A stretch of 64,000 nt of DNA from Flavobacterium degerlachei (GTDB taxonomy: Bacteria; Bacteroidota; Bacteroidia; Flavobacteriales; Flavobacteriaceae): positions 124,001 through 188,000 of the forward strand of contig NZ_FNMV01000004.1 in assembly GCF_900106645.1 (NCBI RefSeq), in the 5' to 3' direction. The notes beneath the pieces were generated by a model that was not told the DNA's origin, searched no databases, and was given only the letters and a program-made list of their open reading frames with translations. Numbering within the stretch: the first letter of the stretch is position 1; every line of letters begins with the position of its first letter. Position numbers and translations under genes: made by a program. Positions 1 to 7,646 of the stretch are shown piece after piece.

Positions 1-2
1 AA

Positions 3-884
3 GACGAATGTGTTCCAGTACTTGAAAAAATATCTGGATTAAATTTCAATGTTGATTTTTTCGCAGGATATTCGCCAGAGCGTATTAACCCTGGAGATAA
101 AGAACATACAGTAGAAAAAATTTTAAAGGTGACTGCTGGCTCTACGCCGGAAATTGGAATTGTGGTTGATGAGTTATACAAAAGTGTCATTACTGCAGGG
201 ACCCATTTGGCACCGTGCATTAAAGTTGCCGAAGCAGCCAAAGTAATCGAGAATTCACAACGTGACATTAATATCGCTTTTGTAAACGAATTGGCCAAAA
301 TATTCAATCTTATGGATATTGATACCCATGCAGTTTTAGAAGCCGCCGGTACTAAATGGAATTTCTTGCCTTTCAAACCGGGTTTGGTGGGCGGTCATTG
401 TATAGGAGTGGACCCCTATTATTTAGCACAACGCGCTCAGGAATTTGGGTATCACCCAGAAATCATTTTAGCAGGAAGACGACTAAATGACAGCATGGGA
501 GAATATGTGGCTTCCCAAGTCGTGAAGTTAATGATTAAAAGAGGAATTGCTATCAAAGGAGCTAACTTGTTGATGTTAGGAATTACTTTTAAAGAAAACT
601 GTCCAGATGTACGTAATACTAAAATTGTGGATGTTGTTAAGTCGTTAACTGAGTATGGAATTCAAGTTGCAATATTTGACCCAATGGCAAATCCCGCCGA
701 AGTAAAATATGAATATAATCTGATTACAACACAAAATTCGCCAATAGCCAAATTTGATGCAGTTGTATTAGGAGTGGCTCATACAGATTTTTTAAAAATG
801 GATTTGTCTTCCTTTCAAAATCCAAACAGCATTTTGTACGATGTCAAAGGAGTGATAGGAGATGTAGTTGATGGGAAATTATAA
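3..884 (+). CDS. UDP-N-acetylhexosamine 6-dehydrogenase (WbpA/TviB-like), 5' end outside window
   Basis: NAD-dependent UDP-sugar 6-dehydrogenase that oxidises C6 of a UDP-HexNAc to the uronic acid in the cytoplasm. The reading frame is open from the left edge of the window, so 293 residues are visible of a family that usually has about 425; the N-terminal NAD-binding Rossmann half lies mostly outside. Visible motifs are GYSPERINPGD near the start, typical of the WbpA/TviB branch, and GGHCIGVDPYYL, whose catalytic Cys codon is at 399-401. The C-terminal UDP-binding part with GITFKENCPDVRNTK is complete. An in-frame Met-like GTG at 129 is internal to the conserved core and is not the start. It is followed 12 bp later by the FdtA-like genes. 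The exact substrate (UDP-GlcNAc or UDP-GalNAc) cannot be told from the sequence. Confidence 0.93.
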   Translation, partial: DECVPVLEKISGLNFNVDFFAGYSPERINPGDKEHTVEKILKVTAGSTPEIGIVVDELYKSVITAGTHLAPCIKVAEAAKVIENSQRDINIAFVNELAKIFNLMDIDTHAVLEAAGTKWNFLPFKPGLVGGHCIGVDPYYLAQRAQEFGYHPEIILAGRRLNDSMGEYVASQVVKLMIKRGIAIKGANLLMLGITFKENCPDVRNTKIVDVVKSLTEYGIQVAIFDPMANPAEVKYEYNLITTQNSPIAKFDAVVLGVAHTDFLKMDLSSFQNPNSILYDVKGVIGDVVDGKL

Positions 885-896
885 TTATGTATTTTT

Positions 897-1295
897 ATGA
901 AACCTAAAATTATTGATTTACCCAAGATAAAAGACTCCAGAGGAAATCTTTCCTTTTTAGAGCACCCTAGTCAGTTGCCTTTTAAAATAGAACGTACCTA
1001 TTGGATTTATGATGTTCCTGGTGGTGAAATGCGGGGGAGTCATGCATTCAAAGAGCAGCAAGAGTTCATTGTCGCCTTATCAGGTAGTTTTGATGTTGTG
1101 TTACATGACGGTGTTGCAGAAACTAGTTTTTCATTAAATAGGTCGTATTACGGTTTACTTATTCCTAAAGGCTATTGGAGAACATTAAAAAATTTTTCCA
1201 CGAATTCTCTAGCATTAATTATATCTGATAAACAATACAATGAAAAAGACTACATAAGAGATTTTGAAGAATTTAAGAGAATGAAAAATGTATAA
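897..1295 (+). CDS. FdtA/WxcM-like sugar 3,4-ketoisomerase, copy 1
   Basis: 132-residue single-domain cupin of the WxcM/FdtA family, which isomerises dTDP-4-keto-6-deoxyglucose to the 3-keto sugar used for dTDP-3-amino-3,6-dideoxyhexoses. The family core starts at KIIDLPKIKDSRGNL and continues to the RGSHAFKEQQEFIVALSGSF strand. The usual active-site motif has two histidines (HxH). Here it reads H49-A50-F51-K52, so the second histidine is replaced by Phe. That may mean altered or lost catalysis, or a different partner reaction. The stop overlaps the next gene, a second family member, by 8 bp, which suggests translational coupling and possibly a heteromer. The family assignment is firm; the activity is uncertain. 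Confidence 0.88.
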   Translation: MKPKIIDLPKIKDSRGNLSFLEHPSQLPFKIERTYWIYDVPGGEMRGSHAFKEQQEFIVALSGSFDVVLHDGVAETSFSLNRSYYGLLIPKGYWRTLKNFSTNSLALIISDKQYNEKDYIRDFEEFKRMKNV

Positions 1296-1695
1296 AGTGG
1301 CGGATTGCAAGATTGTAGACTTGCCTAAAATTCATAATGAAGCAGGAAATATTACTGTACTACAAAACGGTAAGGATATTCCATTTGAGGTAAAGCGTAT
1401 TTATTATTTATATGACATTCCAATGGGCTCAGAAAGAGGAGGCCATGGTCATTATGAATTACAACAATATATTATAGCGGCAAGTGGGTCATTTACTTTC
1501 ATTTTAGATGATGGTAATAACACAAAAGAAGTATTTTTAAATGACCCGTCCAAAGCATTGCATATTTTGCCAGGTATATGGAGAGAGATTAAGAATTTTT
1601 CGAGTGGGAGTATTTGCTTAGTCATGGCTTCACAAATCTATTCTGAAAAAGATTACATCCGAAATTATGACGATTATTTAAACTATATAAAATGA
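1288..1695 (+). CDS. FdtA/WxcM-like sugar 3,4-ketoisomerase, copy 2
   Basis: 135-residue cupin paralogous to the gene just upstream. It keeps both motif histidines (H53-G54-H55) but has Tyr where the family usually has Lys after the HxH. It is therefore the better candidate for the active dTDP-4-keto-6-deoxyglucose 3,4-ketoisomerase. It overlaps the preceding gene by 8 bp and the following GNAT gene by 4 bp (ATGA), so the three are probably translated as a coupled unit. With RmlA and RmlB (16913-17782 and 15860-16906) supplying the substrate and the aminotransferase at 3120 taking the product, a Fuc3N- or Qui3N-type sugar is the likely end product. Confidence 0.88.
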   Translation: MYKVADCKIVDLPKIHNEAGNITVLQNGKDIPFEVKRIYYLYDIPMGSERGGHGHYELQQYIIAASGSFTFILDDGNNTKEVFLNDPSKALHILPGIWREIKNFSSGSICLVMASQIYSEKDYIRNYDDYLNYIK

Positions 1696-2150
1696 TTTTA
1701 TTAGAGGAATATAGTGAGGCTTACTTGGCTAAATCGTGGGAATGGTTGAATGATACTCAAATAAAGTCACTCACGAATACTACTGATTTCACTAAGGCGG
1801 AGCAACAAAAATGGTTTTTAAACCTTGCTAAGAAAGTAGATTATAAGATTTGGGGGGTAAGTTTTGATGGTGTTCCAATTGGCGTTTTTGGTATAAAAAA
1901 TATAGATTTACTGTGCAAAGAAGGAGAATATTGGGGTTATATTGGAGAGAAGGAATATTGGGGCAAAGGATTAGGTGAAATAATAATTAATGAAGTTCTC
2001 CATATCGCTACTTTTACACTGGGATTGGATTGTGTTTATTTAAAGGTATTGGAAAGTAATAAAGTTGCTCGGAATTTATATAAAAAATGTCATTTTAAGG
2101 AAATTAGGCAGGACAACGGAATTATAACAATGGTAAAAGGATTGCAATAA
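1692..2150 (+). CDS. GNAT N-acetyltransferase, probable amino-sugar acetylase
   Basis: 152-residue GNAT-fold acetyltransferase of the RimJ/RimL-like branch. The acetyl-CoA pyrophosphate loop is YWGKGLG at about residues 89-95, and the C-terminal part carries the usual VLESNKVARNLYKKCHF segment. It sits between the ketoisomerases and the FdtB-type aminotransferase, where a Fuc3N/Qui3N pathway needs an N-acetyltransferase (FdtC/QdtC). Known FdtC and QdtC enzymes are left-handed beta-helix proteins, so a GNAT here would be a non-orthologous replacement. That role is inferred from position only. Confidence 0.85.
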   Translation: MILLEEYSEAYLAKSWEWLNDTQIKSLTNTTDFTKAEQQKWFLNLAKKVDYKIWGVSFDGVPIGVFGIKNIDLLCKEGEYWGYIGEKEYWGKGLGEIIINEVLHIATFTLGLDCVYLKVLESNKVARNLYKKCHFKEIRQDNGIITMVKGLQ

Positions 2151-2152
2151 AT

Positions 2153-3088
2153 ATGATTGAGTTGTGTAAATACAATCCTGAATATCAGGAACAATGGAAT
2201 GCTTTGGTTGAAAGCAGCAAAAATGGAATTTTTCTTGTGCATCGAAATTATATGGATTATCATAAAGATAGATTCATAGATCACTCGATAGTGTTGATCA
2301 AAGGGAAGAAAATTATGGCGGTATTTCCAGCCACCGAAAATGGAAGTCAAATTATTTCCCATGGTGGATTGACATTCGGTTCTTTGATAATGAGCTTTGA
2401 TGTAAAAGCTGTTGAGATTTTTGAAGCACTTAACCAAGTTAAGTACTATTATAAGGCATTAGGTTTTAGTGAAATCATTTACAAAGCCGTGCCATCTATT
2501 TTCCATAAATATCCTTCTGAGGAAGATTTGTATGCTTTATTTAGATTAGATGCAAAATTAGTAAGAAGAGATATTTCCTCTGTAGTTAAGATAAAGAATA
2601 AAATTAGATTTTCAGAAAGTAAAAGGCAGGCCGTAACTAAATGTGAAAAACTTGAGGTTAAAATTATAGAAAATAATAATTTTGATGAATATTGGTGTTT
2701 GCTTACAGATGTACTTTCTAAATTTGGTACTAGTCCTGTACACTCTTTAGAAGAAATAAATAAGCTTAAAAAGCTTTTTCCAACACAAATTAGATTGTTT
2801 GAGGCGAGGAAAGATGATGTGCTTCTGGCTGGAATTGTTATTTATGATTATGGTAACGTAGTTCATACTCAGTATATGGCTAATTCTCAATATGGTAGAA
2901 AAATAGGTGCCCTTGATTTTATAAATCAGAAGTTAATTGAAGATGTATTCAATGACCGGGAATATTACAGTTTTGGTATTTCGACTGAAAATCAAGGCAT
3001 GTACTTAAATGAAGGATTGATACAACAAAAAGAGATGATGGGAAGCAGAGGAATTTCGATAGATTTTTACTCAATTGCTTTGAATTAA
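2153..3088 (+). CDS. FemAB/GNAT-like transferase
   Basis: 311-residue protein resembling the FemAB-related GNAT-like proteins found in Bacteroidota O-antigen loci. The N-terminal half runs from YNPEYQEQWNALVESSKNGIF. The C-terminal half has the acyltransferase-like stretch LLAGIVIYDYGNVVHTQYMANS followed by GALDFINQKLIEDVF. No transmembrane segment is evident. It starts 2 bp after the GNAT gene stop and ends 31 bp before the aminotransferase. It may add an acyl or aminoacyl group to the amino sugar made by its neighbours. The family call rests on overall pattern; the substrate is unknown. Confidence 0.7.
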   Translation: MIELCKYNPEYQEQWNALVESSKNGIFLVHRNYMDYHKDRFIDHSIVLIKGKKIMAVFPATENGSQIISHGGLTFGSLIMSFDVKAVEIFEALNQVKYYYKALGFSEIIYKAVPSIFHKYPSEEDLYALFRLDAKLVRRDISSVVKIKNKIRFSESKRQAVTKCEKLEVKIIENNNFDEYWCLLTDVLSKFGTSPVHSLEEINKLKKLFPTQIRLFEARKDDVLLAGIVIYDYGNVVHTQYMANSQYGRKIGALDFINQKLIEDVFNDREYYSFGISTENQGMYLNEGLIQQKEMMGSRGISIDFYSIALN

Positions 3089-3119
3089 TAATCGTCGGGT
3101 AAACCCGGAATAAATAATT

Positions 3120-4226
3120 ATGATTAAATTTTTAGATTTACAGAAAATAAATCTTTTACACCAAGTAGAGATTGAAGAGAAATTACTAAGTGTATTTAGA
3201 TCAGGATGGTATTTGCTGGGCAAAGAAGTAGCTAATTTTGAAGGTGAGTTGAAACGGTATGTTGGCAGCAATCATGCAATTGGTGTAGCCAACGGTCTTG
3301 ATGCGCTCCGACTGATATTTAGAGCCTACATTGAATTGGGAATTATGAAAAAAGGGGATGAGGTTATTGTTCCTGCTAACACTTATATTGCATCGTTGTT
3401 AGCACTTTCTGATAATGGATTAGTTCCTATATTAGTAGAACCAAATATAAATAATTACAATATTGATATTTCAAAAATAGAATCCCATATTACTTCTAAG
3501 ACTAAAGCCATCTTAATCGTCCATCTATATGGTCGGGTTGTTTTCTCTGAAGAACTGATTGCAATTGCAAAAAGGAATAATTTAAAAATTGTAGAAGATA
3601 ATGCACAAGCTATAGGAGCTACTTGGCAAGGAATTAAATCAGGAAATTTGGGTGATGCAGCGGGATTTAGTTTTTATCCGGGTAAAAATTTAGGTGCGCT
3701 TGGAGATGCAGGCGCGGTCAGCTGTAAAGATGAAGAATTGGCTATTGCAATTCGTGCTATTGCAAATTATGGTTCCACTAAAAAATATGTAAATGTTTTT
3801 CAGGGCTTAAATAGTCGTTTAGATGAAATACAAGCCGTAGTTTTAACTGTAAAATTGAAGTATATTGACGAGGCAAATGATCGAAGAAGAACCATAGCCA
3901 AAAGGTATTGTGATGAAATACAAAATGAGCTAATTGTTTTGCCCATTCCGCCTTTAAAACCGCAAGAACACGTTTGGCATTTGTTTGTTATACGTAATAA
4001 AAACAGAAATAATTTACAAAATTATTTGAAAAATATTGGGGTAGAAACATTAATTCATTATCCAATTCCACCGCACAAGCAACATGCGTATGAAGAAATG
4101 AATAACCTTTCATTTCCAATTACGGAGCTTATTCATGACGAGGTGTTGAGTTTGCCTATAAGTCCCGTGATGACTAACGACGAAGTATCTAAAGTCATAA
4201 CTGCTTTAAATAATTATAAAGTTTAG
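3120..4226 (+). CDS. DegT/DnrJ/EryC1 sugar aminotransferase (FdtB-like)
   Basis: 368-residue PLP-dependent nucleotide-sugar aminotransferase. The PLP-binding lysine is Lys189 in [18 protein letters not shown], and the Asp that holds the pyridine nitrogen is D160 in VEDNAQA. Length and motifs are full family size. This subfamily (FdtB/QdtB) transaminates the 3-keto sugar made by FdtA-type enzymes, which are encoded just upstream, giving dTDP-3-amino-3,6-dideoxyhexose. The flippase gene begins 2 bp after the stop. The stereochemistry (Fuc3N or Qui3N) cannot be read from the sequence. Confidence 0.92.
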   Translation: MIKFLDLQKINLLHQVEIEEKLLSVFRSGWYLLGKEVANFEGELKRYVGSNHAIGVANGLDALRLIFRAYIELGIMKKGDEVIVPANTYIASLLALSDNGLVPILVEPNINNYNIDISKIESHITSKTKAILIVHLYGRVVFSEELIAIAKRNNLKIVEDNAQAIGATWQGIKSGNLGDAAGFSFYPGKNLGALGDAGAVSCKDEELAIAIRAIANYGSTKKYVNVFQGLNSRLDEIQAVVLTVKLKYIDEANDRRRTIAKRYCDEIQNELIVLPIPPLKPQEHVWHLFVIRNKNRNNLQNYLKNIGVETLIHYPIPPHKQHAYEEMNNLSFPITELIHDEVLSLPISPVMTNDEVSKVITALNNYKV

Positions 4227-4228
4227 TT

Positions 4229-5485
4229 TTGCAATTAGTTAAAACGTCCATTTTCTCTGCAATCATCACTGTAATAAGAATAGCATCCGGCTTTGTAGCA
4301 AACAAAGTAGTTGCTATTTATACTGGTCCGGGGGGAGTAGCCTTAATAGGCGCTTTCTCTAACTTCATTTCTATCGCCTTGACTTTTGCTAATGGCGCAA
4401 TTAATAATGGTGTCATAAAATACGCCTCAGAATATAAGGGCAACGAGAGGAAACAAAAATTACTCTATAGTACTTCCTTTAAGATATCAGTCTATTGTTC
4501 GATGTTATTTGGTCCTATACTTATTTTGTTTGCGCCCTTTTTTTCGGATCTCGTATTAACAAATGACGTCTACACTAACGCCATTAGGGTACTTGGTTGC
4601 AGTATCGTTTTATACTCGCTAAATAGCTTACTGATTTCGATACTAAATGGGCGTCATGAGATAAAAATGTTCACCTTAGTCAATACACTAGGAAGTATTG
4701 TGGGTTTAGTTGTTACTGTTATCCTTGTGTATTTTTTCAAAGTGCAAGGAGCCTTGTACGCATTAGTACTCTCGCAATCTATCGTTTTTTTTATTACCTT
4801 AATTTTAGTAGTAAAGAGCAAATGGTTTTCGTGGAGCTATTTTACGCAACCTTTTAATAAAATAATTGCCAGGAAACTTTGGGGCTTTAGTTTAATGGCG
4901 ATCATTACTGCCATTGCAGTTCCTGTGTCCCAAATTTTATTGCGAAATCTGCTGATTGCTGAGGTCAGTATTGAAGGTGCCGGTTACTGGCAGGGAATGA
5001 TGAAAGTGTCTGATGGCTATTTATTACTAATCGTTACTTCTCTAAGCACCTATTACCTGCCTAAATTAGCCTCGTTGAAAACTGATAAAGACTTACAAAA
5101 GGAAATTTTTAGCGGCTATAAAATTATTCTGCCATCTGTTTTATTCGGTTGCATTGTAATTTATTATATGCGGTTTTTTATAATCAAGCTGCTTTATACC
5201 CCCTCATTTACACCAATGGAATCATTATTCTTTTGGCAACTGGTGGGCGATTTCTTTAAGATGGCTGCGTGGATATTATCCTATTTAATGCTAGCCAAAG
5301 CAATGATAAAAATTTTTATTATTACGGAGATTGTATTTACCATTTTGTACGTAGGATTAGGTTATATTTTTGTGCACTACTTCAATTTACAGGGGATAAC
5401 GATGGCTTTTGCTTTAAACTATATTATTTACTTTTTGACTATGTTGTTTTTGTTTAGAAGGTTAATCTTTAAAAAATTTAATTAA
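4229..5485 (+). CDS. wzx: O-antigen flippase, Wzx/MATE-like
   Basis: 418-residue polytopic membrane protein with roughly a dozen hydrophobic segments, of the O-antigen translocase (WzxE-like) type that flips undecaprenyl-PP-linked repeat units across the inner membrane. The N-terminus matches the family pattern: KTSIFSAIITVIRIASGFVANKVVAIYTGPGGVALIG. The start is TTG at 4229, because no ATG or GTG occurs before the conserved first helix. It follows the aminotransferase by 2 bp and precedes a GT2 gene by 2 bp, consistent with one long operon. Together with the polymerase-like gene at 6375 it gives a Wzx/Wzy export route. Confidence 0.92.
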   Translation: MQLVKTSIFSAIITVIRIASGFVANKVVAIYTGPGGVALIGAFSNFISIALTFANGAINNGVIKYASEYKGNERKQKLLYSTSFKISVYCSMLFGPILILFAPFFSDLVLTNDVYTNAIRVLGCSIVLYSLNSLLISILNGRHEIKMFTLVNTLGSIVGLVVTVILVYFFKVQGALYALVLSQSIVFFITLILVVKSKWFSWSYFTQPFNKIIARKLWGFSLMAIITAIAVPVSQILLRNLLIAEVSIEGAGYWQGMMKVSDGYLLLIVTSLSTYYLPKLASLKTDKDLQKEIFSGYKIILPSVLFGCIVIYYMRFFIIKLLYTPSFTPMESLFFWQLVGDFFKMAAWILSYLMLAKAMIKIFIITEIVFTILYVGLGYIFVHYFNLQGITMAFALNYIIYFLTMLFLFRRLIFKKFN

Positions 5486-5487
5486 AT

Positions 5488-6375
5488 ATGATACCATTAG
5501 TTAGTATTGCGATTGTGACGTATAACCAAAAAATATATTTAAAAGAATGTATTGAATCGATCTTAGATCAAGATTATTCTAATATAGAAATAATTGTTGC
5601 AGACGATGGTTCGACTGATGGTACGCATGAAATGCTACATGATTATGATCAAAAACATCCAGGATTATTCGTTCTTCATTTAGCAGTTAAAAATTTGGGG
5701 ATAACAAAGAATCACAATGTGGCGCATTTTTCATGTAATGGAACGTATATTGCGTGGATAGGGGGTGATGATTTAATGCTGCCTGGTAAAATTAGTAAGC
5801 AAGTAGCGTTTATGGAGGCTAATCCAGAGTGTACTTTACTCTATCATAATTTAGATGTATTTTACTCAGATGGTAACCAAGATTCATATCTTTTAAATTC
5901 AAAAAAGAACGCGAAAGAAGGGGATATTAAGACGATGATAAAGTACGGTAGTTTTAATGGAGGGTGTTCAACAATGTTAAGAAGAAGTAGGGCGCCACAA
6001 TACGGCTTTGATGAAAGATTGCCAATAGCCAGTGATTGGATGTATTGGGTTGATGCGCTTGGTAATGGAGGCGAAATCAGATATCTAGATGAAGTGTTGG
6101 GTAGATATAGACGTCATGCTAATAATGTCACTTCGCAAAATAACTATAATGGATATATAGACCATCTTAATTCTTGTAATATACTTCTAACTAAGTATCC
6201 TTATTTACAAAAAATAATTTTATATAGATATTCGGAAAATTTAAGAGCATTAAGGTATAAAGAAAAAGCAAATTATCTTAATTGGTTAAAAGCCAGTTTT
6301 CGTGTTGGGCTAAACAATAAAAGTTTGGTTGCATTGCTTTTGTATTTTTTTTCTTTTAAAAAAATTAGTAAATAG
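5488..6375 (+). CDS. Glycosyltransferase family 2
   Basis: 295-residue GT-A fold glycosyltransferase. The N-terminus, VSIAIVTYNQKIYLKECIES, and the ADDGSTDGT nucleotide-binding motif are classic GT2 features, and GGDD near residue 93 is the metal/acceptor motif. The C-terminal part has the SDWMYWVDAL acceptor-side region. No membrane anchor is apparent apart from a hydrophobic C-terminal tail. The last base of its TAG stop is the first base of the GTG start of the next gene, so the two are coupled. The sugar it transfers is not predictable. Confidence 0.92.
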   Translation: MIPLVSIAIVTYNQKIYLKECIESILDQDYSNIEIIVADDGSTDGTHEMLHDYDQKHPGLFVLHLAVKNLGITKNHNVAHFSCNGTYIAWIGGDDLMLPGKISKQVAFMEANPECTLLYHNLDVFYSDGNQDSYLLNSKKNAKEGDIKTMIKYGSFNGGCSTMLRRSRAPQYGFDERLPIASDWMYWVDALGNGGEIRYLDEVLGRYRRHANNVTSQNNYNGYIDHLNSCNILLTKYPYLQKIILYRYSENLRALRYKEKANYLNWLKASFRVGLNNKSLVALLLYFFSFKKISK

Positions 6376-7637
6376 TGACTTATTATTTAAGATTTAAAAG
6401 GACGCTCCCAAATGAGATATTTAATTTTATTGGGAAGTTACTCTTTATATTTGGATTTTTATACGATATCAATTTTACTTTTTTACCAAGTTTTACAAGT
6501 GCAAGATTAGCTTTCCTATTTTTGTTGTTGCTATTTCTGAAAAAAAATCATGGGATTTCTAAAAATGCACTATATTATATTTTAGTGTTGTTTTTTGTTT
6601 TTTCGATAGCATTAATTCAATTTGTTCTTGTTCCTGACTCGACACAATTGTCAAGGATATTGTGGTTCAGTATTTATGGAGTAATCTCTCCCTTTCTCTT
6701 TGTCAATTTTTTAAAAAGTCGAAATGAATTTTTGATTTTAGTAAGTGTCGCAGCTGCAATTCAGGCTGTACTCTCCATTTTTTCATTTATTAATCCTTCT
6801 GTCAAAGCATTGTTTTATAATCTGGTAATCTTTACTTCTAATTTTGAAGAGGATCAGGTTTTAAGAGCTGTTGCATTCGCTTCTATTGGCGGGGCAGGTT
6901 TGTCAGTTATTCAAAGCCTAGGGGTGATATCCTCAATAGCACTTTTGAAAATAAATAATTTTGGGATTTATCGCACTATATTGATCTGGCTTATGATGGC
7001 TATCACGGTTGTTTCAATTTTTTTAATTGGTCGCACCGGTTTGTTCATTTCACTGTTGTGCATATTTATATATTTTATCAGTGAAATAAAAAGCTTAAAA
7101 AAAATAATTGTAATTAGTTTAGTTATTCTGGGTATTTATCAGATTAATACAATTGATATTCTAGAGAACCTTACTTCAAATGTTGATGGTTTTAGTGTTG
7201 ATATGTTTACTGCCTGGATAGAAAATGCATTTAATATAGAGAATAATGATACTAGCGAGGCTCTAGCAAGTATGCCAATTCCTCCTGTCACCTTTCAAAC
7301 CATAATTGGGACAGGTAGAGTCGTTCATGAATCGGGCGTGGGCAATGCTTCGATGCATGATTCGGGTTACATTCAGACCTATTATTCATTAGGATTGCTA
7401 ACCGCTATTTATTTCTATATCAGTTATATTATTTTCTTAATATTCCAAGTAGGGAAGGGAAAAAGTGGATACCTTTATTTTTTGATTTTACTTATGTTTA
7501 TTATCGAAATAAAAGAACCTTTTATTTTTCAATATGTATTCCCCTTTTTTGTGTTAAGCATGATTTTAATTAGTGATAAAATAGAATTTAAAGAAGAATC
7601 AGAAAATAAAAGTAAATTGAATATTAATTTGAGTTAA
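6375..7637 (+). CDS. O-antigen polymerase-like membrane protein (Wzy)
   Basis: 420-residue highly hydrophobic protein with about ten or more predicted membrane segments and a larger extracytoplasmic loop in the C-terminal half (around SMPIPPVTFQTIIGTGRVVHESGVGNASMHDSGY at 300-345). That layout is typical of Wzy polymerases and O-antigen ligases, which share little sequence. The GTG start overlaps the previous stop by one base; no better start is seen. Adjacency to wzx and GT genes favours polymerase over ligase. A second protein of this type is encoded at 54884. Confidence 0.82.
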   Translation: MTYYLRFKRTLPNEIFNFIGKLLFIFGFLYDINFTFLPSFTSARLAFLFLLLLFLKKNHGISKNALYYILVLFFVFSIALIQFVLVPDSTQLSRILWFSIYGVISPFLFVNFLKSRNEFLILVSVAAAIQAVLSIFSFINPSVKALFYNLVIFTSNFEEDQVLRAVAFASIGGAGLSVIQSLGVISSIALLKINNFGIYRTILIWLMMAITVVSIFLIGRTGLFISLLCIFIYFISEIKSLKKIIVISLVILGIYQINTIDILENLTSNVDGFSVDMFTAWIENAFNIENNDTSEALASMPIPPVTFQTIIGTGRVVHESGVGNASMHDSGYIQTYYSLGLLTAIYFYISYIIFLIFQVGKGKSGYLYFLILLMFIIEIKEPFIFQYVFPFFVLSMILISDKIEFKEESENKSKLNINLS

Positions 7638-7646
7638 GATATATTA

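Noticed and set aside
129-131. GTG at 129 as the start of the sugar dehydrogenase
   Set aside because: The frame is open to the left edge and codes for the conserved GYSPERINPGD motif upstream, so the gene extends beyond the window.
2090-2437. Reverse-strand 115-residue frame
   Set aside because: It is antisense to the GNAT and FemAB-like genes, whose family motifs are clear on the forward strand.
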